This document shows positions 1-6,754 of a stretch of DNA of 7,928 nucleotides, piece after piece. The stretch comes from Desulfobacteraceae bacterium (GTDB lineage: Bacteria > Desulfobacterota > Desulfobacteria > Desulfobacterales > Desulfosarcinaceae): assembly GCA_027031325.1 (NCBI GenBank), contig JALVRI010000008.1:1-7928 (forward strand), in the 5' to 3' direction. The position numbers and the translations under genes are program-made. Position 1 is the stretch's first letter; each line of letters starts with the position of its first letter. Under the pieces are notes generated by a model. That model was not told the DNA's origin, made no database searches, and saw nothing but the letters and a program-made list of their open reading frames with translations.

Positions 1-1526
1 CGCCAAGCCATGAGGCGGGCAAAAAAAGACTTGGCAAAAGGTGTCAGCCGGGTTCGATTGTAAGCGTCTCCAATTTGGCGAATGGCCTCAGCCTGGGTGG
101 GGTAGGGATGAATGGTTGCGGCTATCTGCTTAAGCCCCAGATTATGCGTCATGGCCAGGGTTATTTCTGAAATCAAGTCTCCGGCATTGGCCGCCACTAT
201 GGTGGCCCCCAGGATCTTGTCCGTACCCTTGCGCACGTGAACCCTGACGAAACCGCTGGTGTTCCCTTCCAGAATTGCCCGGTCGACCTCATCCAGCTTG
301 CGGGTAAAGGTATCGATCTTGATACCCTCTTGCCCGGCCTGACTTTCATAAAGTCCTACATGGGCGATTTCCGGCTCCGTGTAGGTACACCATGGAATGT
401 TAAGCGCACTTGCCTTGGCGCGGCCGAAAAAGAGCGCGTTCCGGATTACGATCCGCGCCATGAAATCGGCAGCATGGGTGAACTGGTAAGCTGAACAAAC
501 GTCACCGGCAGCGTAAATGTTGGGCTGGGTTGTCTGCAGCTTGTCATTTACCTCCACCCCTTTTTTGGTAAAAGCAACGCCGGCGGCTTCCAGGCCCAGG
601 TTTTCCACGTTGGGGGCGCGTCCAACGGCAACCAGGATGTGATCGAACAGCTCATCGTAGATTTTACCGTGGGACTCAACGGTCAGGCGGGCTTTACCAT
701 CATCGTTTCTTGCCAGTTTCAAGTCTTTACCGCAGCACAGGAATTTCACCCCGTCCTTCAGCATTGATTCCAGGACGATTTGGGAGGCATCGGAGTCTTC
801 CCGGCCAAGAATGCCGTGCATGCTTTCAAAAAGAAATACTTCCGAGCCAAAACGGGCAAAAGCCTGGGCCATTTCGCAGCCGATCGGCCCGGCACCGATG
901 ACGGCCAGCCGCCGCGGAAGCTCGGTCAGGGAAAAGACGTTTTCATTGGTCAGGTAATCGATTTCGTTCAAGCCCTGGATGGGAGGCGCCGCAGCCCGCG
1001 CTCCGGTCGCAATCACGGCTTTTTTGAAAACCAGCCGCTGCCCATCCACATCCACGGTGTTGGCATCGACAAACCGGCCTTGCCCGATAAAGACATCGAT
1101 TCCCAACTCCCTGAGCCTTCCGGCCGAGTCGTTGGGTGCAATGGAAGCCCTCAGCCTGCGCATCCTCTCCATCACCTGCCCGAAATCGATGCTGACACCT
1201 TCGGGCACATGGACACCAAACTCTCCGGCGTCACGGACAGCGGCGGCGGCCCGGGCAGCCTTGATCAAGGCCTTGGATGGAACACAGCCCACATTGAGGC
1301 AATCGCCGCCCAGCAGGTGGCGTTCGACGAGGGCTACCCTGGCCCCCAGACCGGCCGCACCTGCCGCGCATACCAGTCCGGCTGTTCCGCCACCAATGAC
1401 GACCAGGTTGTAGCCGGCGGCCGGCCTGGGATTTTTCCAGTCGAGCGGATGGACATGGGACACGAGTTGCTGATTGTGGACATCCCATGGGCTTATGATC
1501 TCATTGTCTTTTTCCGTCTCTGTCAT
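1..1526 (-). CDS. MerA-like FAD/NAD(P) disulfide oxidoreductase, 3' end outside window
   Basis: I translated this by hand: 508 residues are visible with no stop, so only the extreme C-terminus is missing. A 38-residue leader precedes the FAD-binding GGGTAG (45-50). The redox-active disulfide motif is GGDCLNVGCVPSK with Cys76 and Cys81. The NAD(P) Rossmann motif GAGPIG is at 211-216, a second FAD motif AAGDV at 339-343, and the dimerisation domain begins near 375. Near the C-terminus HPYPTQAE (473-480) places Tyr475 where glutathione reductase has its catalytic His, as in mercuric reductase, with Glu480 conserved. There is no N-terminal HMA metal-binding domain, and whether a C-terminal Cys pair exists cannot be seen. 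It probably transfers electrons from NAD(P)H through FAD and the disulfide to an unknown substrate; mercury is unproven. The start at 1526 has GGAGG at 1534-1538, 7 bases upstream, and overlaps the end of the TVP38/TMEM64 gene by 26 bases, suggesting translational coupling. Dihydrolipoamide dehydrogenase is the main alternative label. Confidence 0.9.
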   Translation of the reverse strand, partial: MTETEKDNEIISPWDVHNQQLVSHVHPLDWKNPRPAAGYNLVVIGGGTAGLVCAAGAAGLGARVALVERHLLGGDCLNVGCVPSKALIKAARAAAAVRDAGEFGVHVPEGVSIDFGQVMERMRRLRASIAPNDSAGRLRELGIDVFIGQGRFVDANTVDVDGQRLVFKKAVIATGARAAAPPIQGLNEIDYLTNENVFSLTELPRRLAVIGAGPIGCEMAQAFARFGSEVFLFESMHGILGREDSDASQIVLESMLKDGVKFLCCGKDLKLARNDDGKARLTVESHGKIYDELFDHILVAVGRAPNVENLGLEAAGVAFTKKGVEVNDKLQTTQPNIYAAGDVCSAYQFTHAADFMARIVIRNALFFGRAKASALNIPWCTYTEPEIAHVGLYESQAGQEGIKIDTFTRKLDEVDRAILEGNTSGFVRVHVRKGTDKILGATIVAANAGDLISEITLAMTHNLGLKQIAATIHPYPTQAEAIRQIGDAYNRTRLTPFAKSFFARLMAW

Positions 1527-2322
1527 TAGTCTGCCTCCGGAGCCTGCGGCCAGGCCCTTTGCGGTAATTAATAATCGGCTTCCCGGCCTTGTCCTGTAGA
1601 CCGCTCATGTCCCGGCCCGATTTCCTGAACCTGCGTTGATAGATTTCCAGCAGTTTTTTCGCGGTGATCGGGAAAAGACCGAGAGCGGCAAAAGAGATCA
1701 AGACCCGCGGTGACAGGATCCCCGCCAAAGAATCGATTCCGGCCAGTTCCTTGCCGGCATTCACATATACCATGGTGCCGGCGAGCATGCCTAACTGGGA
1801 AACCCAGAAAAAGGTAAAAAGCCGCATGCGGGTAAGTCCCATGGCCAGATTGATGATAAAAAACGGAAAGACAGGCACCAGGCGCAGGGAAAAAAGGTAA
1901 AAGGCTCCGTCCTTTTCGATTCCGGCGTTGATGGCGGCCAGCTTGGGGCCGAACTTGCCCTGAACCCAGTCGCGCAACAAAAAGCGGGCCACCATGCAGG
2001 CAAGGGTTGCGCCGATGGTACTGGCAAACGAGACAACCACCGTTCCAACCACCAGGCCGAAAAGTCCCCCGCCTGCCAGGGTCAACACGGCTGCTCCCGG
2101 CAACGACAGTGCGGTTACTACGATATAAATGCCCATATAGACCGCGATCACCGCCAGCGGGTGTGATTGGTAGAGAGCCTGAAATCTCTCCTGCGACGAC
2201 TTTAGATAATCAAGCGAGAAATACTGTCCAAGGTCGAAATACAGAAAGGCAAAAACGCCCAGCCCCATCAACCCCGCCAGGAGCGACTTGACAATCCAAC
2301 CTTTGTTTTTCCCCTCCTTCAT
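1501..2322 (-). CDS. TVP38/TMEM64 (DedA superfamily, SNARE-associated domain) membrane protein
   Basis: A 273-residue integral membrane protein. A first hydrophobic helix is at about 9-29, a second at 55-72, and the SNARE-associated/VTT core runs from about 73 to 190. The core includes the Gly/Pro-rich re-entrant stretch SLPGAAVLTLAGGGLFG (73-89), the GATLACMVARFLLRDW segment (104-119) and the typical RLVPVFPFFIINLAMGLTRM (147-166). A last helix lies at about 203-222, followed by a very basic C-terminal tail (223-273, many Arg/Lys) that is probably cytoplasmic. Family members are inner-membrane proteins, several proposed as lipid scramblases or proton-coupled transporters; the exact substrate here is unknown. 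An in-frame stop lies 9-7 bases before the ATG, and AAGGA sits about 9 bases upstream, so the start is secure. The gene overlaps the downstream flavoprotein gene. I recall that fused TVP38/TMEM64-FAD oxidoreductase proteins exist in other bacteria, which supports joint function. Confidence 0.9.
   Translation of the reverse strand: MKEGKNKGWIVKSLLAGLMGLGVFAFLYFDLGQYFSLDYLKSSQERFQALYQSHPLAVIAVYMGIYIVVTALSLPGAAVLTLAGGGLFGLVVGTVVVSFASTIGATLACMVARFLLRDWVQGKFGPKLAAINAGIEKDGAFYLFSLRLVPVFPFFIINLAMGLTRMRLFTFFWVSQLGMLAGTMVYVNAGKELAGIDSLAGILSPRVLISFAALGLFPITAKKLLEIYQRRFRKSGRDMSGLQDKAGKPIINYRKGPGRRLRRQTNDRDGKRQ
1534..1538 (-). promoter_or_regulatory. Ribosome binding site of the MerA-like gene, inside the TVP38 gene
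   Basis: GGAGG on the minus strand lies 7 bases before the ATG at 1526, within the last codons of the TVP38/TMEM64 gene. It fixes the start of the flavoprotein and shows that ribosomes can initiate there before the upstream gene terminates at 1501. Confidence 0.75.
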
Positions 2323-2345
2323 TAGGCTTCATCCTTGCCGCGGAA

Positions 2346-2363
2346 GCTTTTGACCGCAAAAGC
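2346..2363. promoter_or_regulatory. Perfect 7-bp dyad in the divergent intergenic region, possible operator
   Basis: GCTTTTG (2346-2352) and CAAAAGC (2357-2363) are perfect reverse complements around the 4-base spacer ACCG. The dyad lies 23 bases upstream of the TVP38/TMEM64 start and overlaps a candidate plus-strand -35 box (2350-2355). It could be a protein-binding site in the divergent promoter region or an RNA hairpin in the TVP38 leader. No regulator is encoded nearby, so the role is open. Confidence 0.35.
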
Positions 2364-2377
2364 GCTCAAACCATAGT
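2350..2377 (+). promoter_or_regulatory. Candidate sigma70-type promoter for the FAD dehydrogenase gene
   Basis: TTGACC (2350-2355) and CATAGT (2372-2377) are separated by 16 bases and match the consensus boxes at 5 of 6 and 4 of 6 positions. The predicted transcription start, near 2384, would leave a leader of about 170 bases to the preferred start codon at 2552. The match is weak on its own, and only the divergent gene arrangement argues that a promoter is needed here. Confidence 0.25.
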
Positions 2378-2540
2378 CGGGATGATAGCCGGTTCCCTTA
2401 CAAAAAAACAGGCTTGTTTTAAAAAACCAGAAGAGTTACCACCCCATTCTTCACAAATTCCAAAATGTTCCGGCAGGGGTTGATGGAAAGGCAGGATATG
2501 GAATATGATTGGCAGGGTGGTAAAAAAAGTATCTCACCGC

Positions 2541-2547
2541 AAGAGGA
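2541..2547 (+). promoter_or_regulatory. Ribosome binding site deciding the start of the FAD dehydrogenase
   Basis: AAGAGGA lies 4 bases before ATG 2552. The other in-frame ATGs at 2465, 2483 and 2498 have no comparable purine-rich element at proper spacing, and the residues they would add are low in family character. This favours the 468-residue product. Confidence 0.6.
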
Positions 2548-2551
2548 CCGC

Positions 2552-3958
2552 ATGGCGACCATATCCAAGTCTTCCGCGCTTTACGACGTAATAATCGTCG
2601 GCGGCGGCCCGGCCGGGCTGTTCGCGGCCTATTGGCTGGCGGAAAATTCAGACCTGCGGGTGCTGTTGATCGAAAAGGGCAAGGGCCCCCTCAAGAGGCG
2701 ATGCCCCATAACCGCCAAAGAAGCCTGCCGGCGCTGTAAGCCATGCAACATACTGTGCGGCATCGGCGGGGCCGGGCTTTTTTCTGACGGCAAGCTCAAC
2801 TTCATCTACAAGCTGGGCAAGACCGATCTCACCCAGTTCATGCCGGTCGATCAGGCCAAGGCCCTGATCAGCCGGACCGAGCAAATTTTCAACCGTTTCG
2901 GAATGGATGGCCCGGTTTATCCCACCGACATGGAGTCGGCCCGCAGGATTCGCAAGCAAGCCAAGCGATTCGGAATCGACCTGCTGATAATCCGCCAGAA
3001 ACATCTCGGCACCGAACGCCTGCCGGAATATATCGCCGCCATGGAAGCCTATATCCGGCAGAAGGGAGTTGTGATTCACACCTCTGAAGAAGCCCGGGAC
3101 GTGGTGGTCGAAAACGGGCGGGTCAAGGCCGTGATCACCAATCGCAAGTCCTACGCCGCCAAATACGTTATCCTGGCTCCCGGCAGGGGCGGAGCCGACT
3201 GGATGGGACAAATCGCTTCCCGCTGCAAGCTGGGCCTGCGCCAGCGAGGAATTGAAGTCGGGGTGCGGGTGGAAGTCCACAACGAGATCATGCAGGATTT
3301 GTGCGACATCATATATGATCCCACCTTTTTCATTCAGACCGCCAAATACGATGACCAGACGCGCACCTTCTGCACCAACCAGGGAGGTTATGTAACCCTC
3401 GAAAACTATAACCGCTTTGTCTGTGTCAACGGCCATGCTTACATGGACAAAAAGTCAGAAAACACCAACTTTGCTTTTTTGTCCAAGGTGGTGCTGACCG
3501 AACCGATCACCGACAACCAGGCCTACGGTGAAGCCATCGGTAAGCTGGCCACCCTCATCGGAGGAGGGCGACCAATCCTCCAGCGCTTCGGCGACCTGAA
3601 ACGCGGGCGCCGCAGCACCTGGCACCGGATCAACAAGGGCTATATCCGTCCGACCCTCAGCAACGTGGTCTGCGGTGATATCGCCATGGCCCTGCCGGAA
3701 AGAATCCTGTCCAACCTGGTGGAGGGGCTGGAAAATCTCAACCGCGTTGTCCCTGGGGTTTCCAACGCCGAGACCCTGCTCTATGCCCCGGAGATAAAAT
3801 TTTTCGCAACCCAGGTGGAAACCGACCCCAACCTGGAAACGGCTATCAAAGGCATGTTCGTGGCCGGCGACGGTCCCGGCGTTGCCGGTAACATCGTATC
3901 GGCCAGCGCCACCGGCCTTATACCGGCCAAGGCCATTTGCCGCCTGGCCGGCTTTTGA
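2552..3958 (+). CDS. COG2509-like FAD-dependent dehydrogenase with Cys cluster
   Basis: A 468-residue flavoprotein from the preferred start. The dinucleotide-binding GGGPAG is at 17-22, with Glu41 ending the second beta strand as expected for FAD ribose binding. Five cysteines (51, 59, 62, 65, 69) follow, directly before GGAGLFSDGKLN (72-83), a hallmark of this family. The C-terminal part has the FAD-dependent protein C-terminal domain features: RGRRSTWHRI, then GDIAMALPERI, then the closing FAD motif VAGDGPGVAGN near 437-447. There is no signal peptide or membrane segment, so it is likely cytosolic. The family is widely annotated as FAD-dependent dehydrogenase or oxidoreductase, and I know of no established substrate. 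The reading frame stays open upstream to ATG 2465 (29 more residues), but that start lacks a good ribosome binding site. ATG 2552 has AAGAGGA 4 bases upstream and begins just before the Rossmann fold. The acyl-CoA synthetase gene follows after 126 bases. Confidence 0.88.
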   Translation: MATISKSSALYDVIIVGGGPAGLFAAYWLAENSDLRVLLIEKGKGPLKRRCPITAKEACRRCKPCNILCGIGGAGLFSDGKLNFIYKLGKTDLTQFMPVDQAKALISRTEQIFNRFGMDGPVYPTDMESARRIRKQAKRFGIDLLIIRQKHLGTERLPEYIAAMEAYIRQKGVVIHTSEEARDVVVENGRVKAVITNRKSYAAKYVILAPGRGGADWMGQIASRCKLGLRQRGIEVGVRVEVHNEIMQDLCDIIYDPTFFIQTAKYDDQTRTFCTNQGGYVTLENYNRFVCVNGHAYMDKKSENTNFAFLSKVVLTEPITDNQAYGEAIGKLATLIGGGRPILQRFGDLKRGRRSTWHRINKGYIRPTLSNVVCGDIAMALPERILSNLVEGLENLNRVVPGVSNAETLLYAPEIKFFATQVETDPNLETAIKGMFVAGDGPGVAGNIVSASATGLIPAKAICRLAGF

Positions 3959-3978
3959 AACCTATTCCTGCCGTCCCC

Positions 3979-3994
3979 CCTGCCGGGCGGCAGG
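3979..3994 (+). other. GC-rich hairpin after the FAD dehydrogenase gene
   Basis: CCTGCC (3979-3984) and GGCAGG (3989-3994) form a perfect 6-bp stem with loop GGGC, 20 bases after the stop codon. An overlapping alternative pairs CCTGCCG (3967-3973) with CGGCAGG (3988-3994). No run of T follows, so it is not a standard intrinsic terminator. It may stabilise the upstream mRNA 3' end or pause transcription between the two genes. Confidence 0.4.
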
Positions 3995-4009
3995 CAACCA
4001 AACTTGCAG

Positions 4010-4076
4010 CCAGGTCCCAAGACGGCCTGGAATTCAACCCGGTTGGAGCCACTTTTTTTCAACTTCAAATTCCAGG
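4010..4076 (+). promoter_or_regulatory. Two mutually exclusive stems reaching the acyl-CoA synthetase RBS
   Basis: CCTGGAATT (4026-4034) is a perfect 9-bp complement of AATTCCAGG (4068-4076), leaving a 33-base loop. The right arm covers the first three bases of the AGGAGG Shine-Dalgarno (4074-4079). The same CCTGG can instead pair upstream: 4010-4016 with 4024-4030, six Watson-Crick pairs and one G-T, loop 7. One fold would partly hide the ribosome binding site and the other free it, which is the layout of a translational attenuator. This is seen by eye only, and no known riboswitch class is recognised. Confidence 0.3.
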
Positions 4077-4079
4077 AGG
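4074..4079 (+). promoter_or_regulatory. Strong ribosome binding site of the acyl-CoA synthetase
   Basis: AGGAGG, a near-perfect Shine-Dalgarno, lies 5 bases before ATG 4085. It makes 4085 the start rather than the in-frame ATG at 4004, whose extra 27 residues resemble nothing in the family and overlap the potential stems in the leader. Confidence 0.85.
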
Positions 4080-4084
4080 ACCTT

Positions 4085-5728
4085 ATGATCCAATCCACCT
4101 TCGATCCCGGGCAACCCTATGATTACCCTTTGATAATCAAAAAGCTGCTGGCAACTCCCTTGTTGTATGTACCCGACCAGCAAATCGTTTACCGGGATCT
4201 GCACACCTACACTTACCGCGAAATGGGACAACGGGTTGCCAGGTTGGCCAACATGCTTGCTCGCATGGGAATTGAAGCGGGTGATACGGTGGCGGTTCTG
4301 GATTACGACAGCCACCGCTACCTGGAATGCTTTTTCGCGATACCCATGATGGGGGCGGTCTTGCAGACGGTCAACTGGCGCCTGTCTGCGGAACAAATCC
4401 TCTATACCTTGAACCATGCAGGGGCCAAGATAATCATAACCAACGCCGATTTTCTGCCGATCGTAGAAAGGCTGATAGACCAACTCCAACAGAAAGTGAA
4501 GATCGTGGTCATGTCCGATGGGGACCAGGAGCCTGACACCGCCATCGGCGTTGAAGGATTTTACGATGACTTGCTGGCAAGCGCCCCGGAAGACTATGAT
4601 TTTCCGGACCTGGACGAAAACACCAAGGCCACGACCTTTTACACCACCGGTACCACCGGCCTGCCCAAGGGAGTCTTCTTCAGCCACCGCCAGCTGGTGC
4701 TGCACACGCTCTCGGTGGCCGTGGCCCTCGGCTGTTACGAAACCCTGGGCCGTTTCCGCTCCAACGACATCTACATGCCCCTGACCCCCATGTTTCACGT
4801 TCATGCCTGGGGAATTCCTTACGTGGCGTCCCTCCTGGGGGTAAAACAGGTGTATCCGGGCAAGTACGAACCGGAGATGCTGCTCAAGCTGATAATGAGC
4901 CACAAGGTCACCTTCTCACATTGCGTACCCACAATTTTACAAATGTTGGTTACAAGCCCGGCGGTCAAAAAGCTCGATCTTTCGGCCTGGAAAGTGGTCA
5001 TCGGGGGTGCCCGCATGCCCAAGGGGCTGGCCCGGGCGGCACGTGAACTCGGCATTACCGTGTTTACCGGATACGGAATGTCCGAAACCTGTCCCGTTAT
5101 CACCCTGGCCCATCCCATGGGCAGGCTGATCGACAGCGACGAGGAAACCAAGCTGGACATCGTAACCAAGACCGGCCTTCCGATCCCCCTGGTTGAGGTG
5201 GAAATCGTGGACGATTCCGACCGCCCCTTGCCACACGACGGCAAGACCCCCGGCGAAGTGGTTTTCAGGGCGCCTTGGCTCACCGCCGGATATTTCAAGG
5301 ATTCCGAGCGTTCCAAGCAGTTGTGGACCAGCGGTTACCTGCACAGCGGAGACGTTGGCAACATCGATCAAAATGGTTATCTGCAAATCACGGACCGGAT
5401 CAAGGACGTTATCAAAAGCGGTGGAGAATGGATATCATCACTTGACCTGGAGAATATCCTCAGCCAGCACGAGGCGGTTGCTGAATCGGCAGCCATCGGC
5501 ATTCCCGATCCCAAATGGGGTGAGCGGCCGATGATGCTGGTGGTCCTGAAACCCGGCCACAAAGACGGGGTGACGCCCGCAGATCTGCAGTCTTACATGC
5601 AGGCAGCGGCCGACAAGGGTCTTTTGCCGCGCTACGCGGTTCCCGAAAAGTACGTCTTTGTCGATGAGCTGCCCAAAACCAGCGTCGGCAAGCTGGACAA
5701 GAAAGAGATGCGCCGCAAATTCAGATAA
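4085..5728 (+). CDS. Fatty-acyl-CoA synthetase (AMP-forming, ANL superfamily)
   Basis: A 547-residue enzyme of the usual family length. It activates a carboxylic acid with ATP to an acyl-adenylate, then transfers the acyl group to CoA, feeding beta-oxidation or lipid synthesis in the cytosol. The phosphate-binding loop YTTGTTGLPKG is at 186-196. The adenine/acid-binding motif GYGMSET is at 329-335. The ribose-binding Asp423 is in YLHSGD, and the hinge and Arg sit in DRIKDVIKSGGEW (437-449). The C-terminal catalytic Lys536 is in PKTSVGKLDKKEMR. PMFHVHAWGIPY lines the acid pocket and, with the overall pattern, points to the medium/long-chain group (AlkK- or DmdB-like) rather than acetyl-CoA synthetase; chain length cannot be read from sequence. 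There is no signal peptide. It may be cotranscribed with the FAD dehydrogenase upstream, but the 126-base structured gap leaves room for separate control. An intrinsic terminator follows 39 bases after the stop. Confidence 0.93.
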   Translation: MIQSTFDPGQPYDYPLIIKKLLATPLLYVPDQQIVYRDLHTYTYREMGQRVARLANMLARMGIEAGDTVAVLDYDSHRYLECFFAIPMMGAVLQTVNWRLSAEQILYTLNHAGAKIIITNADFLPIVERLIDQLQQKVKIVVMSDGDQEPDTAIGVEGFYDDLLASAPEDYDFPDLDENTKATTFYTTGTTGLPKGVFFSHRQLVLHTLSVAVALGCYETLGRFRSNDIYMPLTPMFHVHAWGIPYVASLLGVKQVYPGKYEPEMLLKLIMSHKVTFSHCVPTILQMLVTSPAVKKLDLSAWKVVIGGARMPKGLARAARELGITVFTGYGMSETCPVITLAHPMGRLIDSDEETKLDIVTKTGLPIPLVEVEIVDDSDRPLPHDGKTPGEVVFRAPWLTAGYFKDSERSKQLWTSGYLHSGDVGNIDQNGYLQITDRIKDVIKSGGEWISSLDLENILSQHEAVAESAAIGIPDPKWGERPMMLVVLKPGHKDGVTPADLQSYMQAAADKGLLPRYAVPEKYVFVDELPKTSVGKLDKKEMRRKFR

Positions 5729-5764
5729 ACCAGGCCTGCTTGATACAAGCCCGAATTGAACCAC

Positions 5765-6703
5765 TCAGAGGCCCGCGGCAACCGGGGGCCTCTTTTTTAC
5801 CGGTGCCGGTTGCATTCCAGGATCCTGGCCGAGGTAAATTCCGGCAAAGATGAGCCCTGCGGCAATATACTGGGCAAGGGTAAAGCGCTCGTGGAGAAAA
5901 ACCCAGCCCAGCAAGAGGGTGAAAACCGGAATGAGGTTGATGAAAATCGAAGCCTGGCTGACCGGAGCCCGGCTTATACCATAATTGTAACACCCGTAGG
6001 CACCAATGGTGACAAAGGCACCCAGGTACAAGATGGCAAGCAGCATGGGCCAATCCAGCCGGGTGGGGATAACCGTAGCGGGCAGCCAAAGCAATGGCAG
6101 GTAGAAAATGCATCCTACCACCGCCTGGATGGCGGTCAGGAACCAGGGGGAATAACCAAAATACCCACTGAGTCTCTTTGCCGCCAGGATATATCCGGTG
6201 GCGCAGACCATGGCCAGAAACTCCAGGGTGTTGCCCAGAACGGGATGGGGCGCCGTGGCGGTTGCCTTGGCACCGGCACTGAGCCAGAAGGCACCGCCAA
6301 TGGCAATCCCGAAGCCCAGGATAGTTCTCCGGTTCAGGCGCTCGCCCAGAAAAAGGTAGGCCCCCAGGGCCACCATTACCGGTAGCATGGCGGTAATCAT
6401 GCCGGCCTGGGAGGCCGTGGTATACACCAGGGCCTTGACCTCGCAGATAAAGTACAAACATGGCTCACAGATGGCCATGAAGGCCAGCCATCCCAGCGAA
6501 CCTGGAACCAGACGCCATTGGCGGTGCTTGAAAATCAGCACCGGCACAAAGCAAAGGCTTGCCACCAGCATCCTGCCGAAGACAAGCACGAAGGGGTCCA
6601 GGTTGACTATGGCCGTCTTGATCACAATGAACGAAGTGGCCCACAAAATCATGGCGGCCAGAAGACTCAAGCTGGCCAGGAGTCGTTTTTCGGTCTTGGG
6701 CAT
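5765..6703 (-). CDS. DMT superfamily transporter with two EamA domains
   Basis: A 312-residue polytopic membrane protein with ten predicted helices arranged as two EamA repeats, about 14-141 and 157-292, the normal length for the drug/metabolite transporter superfamily. WATSF (21-25) in the first helix and the repeated ends FLGERLNRRTILG (118-130) and FLHERFTLAQYIAAG (269-283) are the typical EamA signatures. It presumably exports or imports a small metabolite across the inner membrane; the substrate cannot be predicted. An in-frame stop just upstream confirms that ATG 6703 is the first possible start nearby, with only a weak GGAACGG element 8 bases before it. It begins 51 bases after the adenosyltransferase gene on the same strand, with no terminator seen between them, so it is probably the last gene of that operon. 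Its final codons contain the plus-strand terminator of the convergent gene, and the C-terminal tail (PVKKRPPVAAGL) is hydrophilic. Confidence 0.9.
   Translation of the reverse strand: MPKTEKRLLASLSLLAAMILWATSFIVIKTAIVNLDPFVLVFGRMLVASLCFVPVLIFKHRQWRLVPGSLGWLAFMAICEPCLYFICEVKALVYTTASQAGMITAMLPVMVALGAYLFLGERLNRRTILGFGIAIGGAFWLSAGAKATATAPHPVLGNTLEFLAMVCATGYILAAKRLSGYFGYSPWFLTAIQAVVGCIFYLPLLWLPATVIPTRLDWPMLLAILYLGAFVTIGAYGCYNYGISRAPVSQASIFINLIPVFTLLLGWVFLHERFTLAQYIAAGLIFAGIYLGQDPGMQPAPVKKRPPVAAGL
5768..5798 (+). terminator. Intrinsic terminator of the acyl-CoA synthetase gene
   Basis: GAGGCCC (5768-5774) pairs perfectly with GGGCCTC (5786-5792), with a further inner CGG/CCG pairing around a CAA tip after one G-G mismatch, and is followed by six T (5793-5798). 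It is a textbook rho-independent terminator on the plus strand. It lies inside the last codons of the convergent EamA gene, where its T run encodes Lys-Lys. The minus-strand reading has no T run after the stem, so it is not bidirectional. Confidence 0.88.
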
Positions 6704-6754
6704 TTTTGCGGCCGTTCCGTTTTCAGGTCAGGATCCACCAAAGCAGGTTCGGTT

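Noticed and set aside
780..1529. 249-codon plus-strand open frame
   Set aside because: It lies antisense to the MerA-like gene, whose translation carries all FAD, disulfide and NAD motifs. The plus frame has no recognisable motif and a Gln/Gly/Pro-rich shadow composition.
2405..2420. AAAACA-GGCT-TGTTTT hairpin as a terminator
   Set aside because: The stem is short and AT-rich, and no gene ends nearby on either strand, so termination has no object here.
2648..3436. 262-codon minus-strand open frame
   Set aside because: Antisense to the COG2509-like gene, without family motifs; GC-biased codon use opens the opposite frame.
4053..4059. T7 run as an intrinsic terminator between the FAD dehydrogenase and the synthetase
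   Set aside because: The only stem nearby (around 4033-4047) is weak, with a 3-base loop, and is separated from the T run by 5 bases.
4034..4903. 289-codon minus-strand open frame
   Set aside because: Antisense to the acyl-CoA synthetase, whose P-loop and other motifs are intact; the minus product resembles nothing.
5721..6461. 246-codon minus-strand frame overlapping the EamA gene
   Set aside because: Another frame of the same strand as the ten-helix transporter; its product is rich in Gly, Pro, His and Arg and has no helices.
6704..6754. Separate promoter or terminator between the adenosyltransferase and EamA genes
   Set aside because: No stem with a T run and no convincing -35/-10 pair are visible in the 51 bases, so a shared transcript is simpler.
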